A stretch of 14,758 nucleotides of DNA from positions 1 to 14,758 of the forward strand of contig CAMEGD010000026.1 of assembly GCA_945916025.1 (NCBI GenBank), written 5' to 3'. The notes under the pieces are model-generated. The model ran no database searches and was not told where the DNA came from. It saw only the letters and a program-made list of their open reading frames with translations. The first letter of the stretch is position 1; each line of letters starts with the position of its first letter. Below, piece by piece: positions 14,367-14,758 of the stretch. The position numbers and the translations under genes are program-made. This DNA comes from an uncultured Clostridia bacterium (GTDB lineage Bacteria > Bacillota > Clostridia > Tissierellales > Peptoniphilaceae).

Positions 14367-14758
14367 ATGAAAGTAAAATACCACAGAGACCTAAAAACTA
14401 TTTTATTTATTACTATCATAATTATCTTAGTTGGGTCTTTAGAGGCCCTAATAAACTCAAAAAGTATAGAGGCCTATGATTCTTACAGGGAAGTTTTTAA
14501 GGATTCTACTTTTAGGGACTACATGTCTTTTGTAATTATTAACTATTTTATTACTATTTTAGAGCCAATTATTATATCTTTATTTCTATTTTTGACTTAT
14601 AATAAAATTAAACTAAATTGGCTTTATGCCCTAGTATTTGGTGGGATGATTCTAATTAAGATAATAAATATTTTATTTTCCTTTAATATATATTCTATTT
14701 TTTATTATTTAATATTAGGTTTATATATTATCTTATTTATATTTGTTATAAAATACAG
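14367..14758 (+). CDS. Membrane protein of unknown function (5' part, runs off the right edge)
   Basis: From ATG 14367 the frame stays open for 130 codons to the window end with no stop. A purine-rich ribosome binding site (GAGAGGAAG) lies just upstream. The start reads MKVKYHRDLKTILFITIIII, a basic N-terminus followed by a membrane helix. A polar stretch of about 35 residues (NSKSIEAYDSYREVFKDS and neighbours), probably outside the cell, comes next. At least three more hydrophobic segments follow, including one near ILEPIIISLFLFL. The codon choice, with many Ile ATT/ATA codons, suits a very AT-rich membrane gene. No family is recognised from this part. It is separated from the preceding binding-protein gene by a terminator, so it probably has its own transcript. 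Confidence 0.7.
   Translation, partial: MKVKYHRDLKTILFITIIIILVGSLEALINSKSIEAYDSYREVFKDSTFRDYMSFVIINYFITILEPIIISLFLFLTYNKIKLNWLYALVFGGMILIKIINILFSFNIYSIFYYLILGLYIILFIFVIKY

Overview
The window is AT-rich, has strong AGGAGG-type ribosome binding sites, tightly packed operons and many U-tailed hairpin terminators, and carries a T-box leader. Together these point to a low-GC Bacillota, probably a clostridial or tissierellial anaerobe. No gene here fixes the genus.

Left end, minus strand (1-1789): three overlapping genes, larE, larB and the 5' part of larC, for the nickel-pincer nucleotide cofactor of lactate racemase-type enzymes (LarA). No larA is visible. Divergent from them (1915-2688) is a barnase-type ribonuclease with a lipoprotein signal, followed by its barstar inhibitor. 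A perfect 21-bp hairpin (2693-2738) separates this pair from the next, convergent operon.

Minus-strand DNA repair operon (2727-6459): ku, then a three-domain ligD (phosphoesterase, ligase, polymerase), then a small multi-pass membrane protein. Ku and ligD overlap by 4 nt, and the membrane gene starts 2 nt after the ligD stop. This is a bacterial non-homologous end-joining system with an unidentified membrane partner. Divergent from ku is a DEAD-box RNA helicase with a C-terminal DbpA-like RNA-binding domain. It starts at TTG and has a terminator-like hairpin in its leader.

Decaying segment (8366-9819): a two-helix ion-channel-type gene with three in-frame stops and two frameshifts, a small gene with one internal stop, and a possible third membrane-protein remnant.

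Right half, plus strand: a strong promoter and a T-box riboswitch (9916-10221) precede a polar amino acid ABC transporter (binding lipoprotein, permease, ATPase; 10272-12683). The best specifier reading is AAA, and the tRNA-acceptor bulge reads UGGU. This suggests control by uncharged tRNA-Lys and so lysine uptake, which remains an inference. A terminator follows. Next is a stand-alone family 1 (MalE-like) binding lipoprotein (12919-14265) with its own terminator, then the start of a membrane protein that runs off the right edge.
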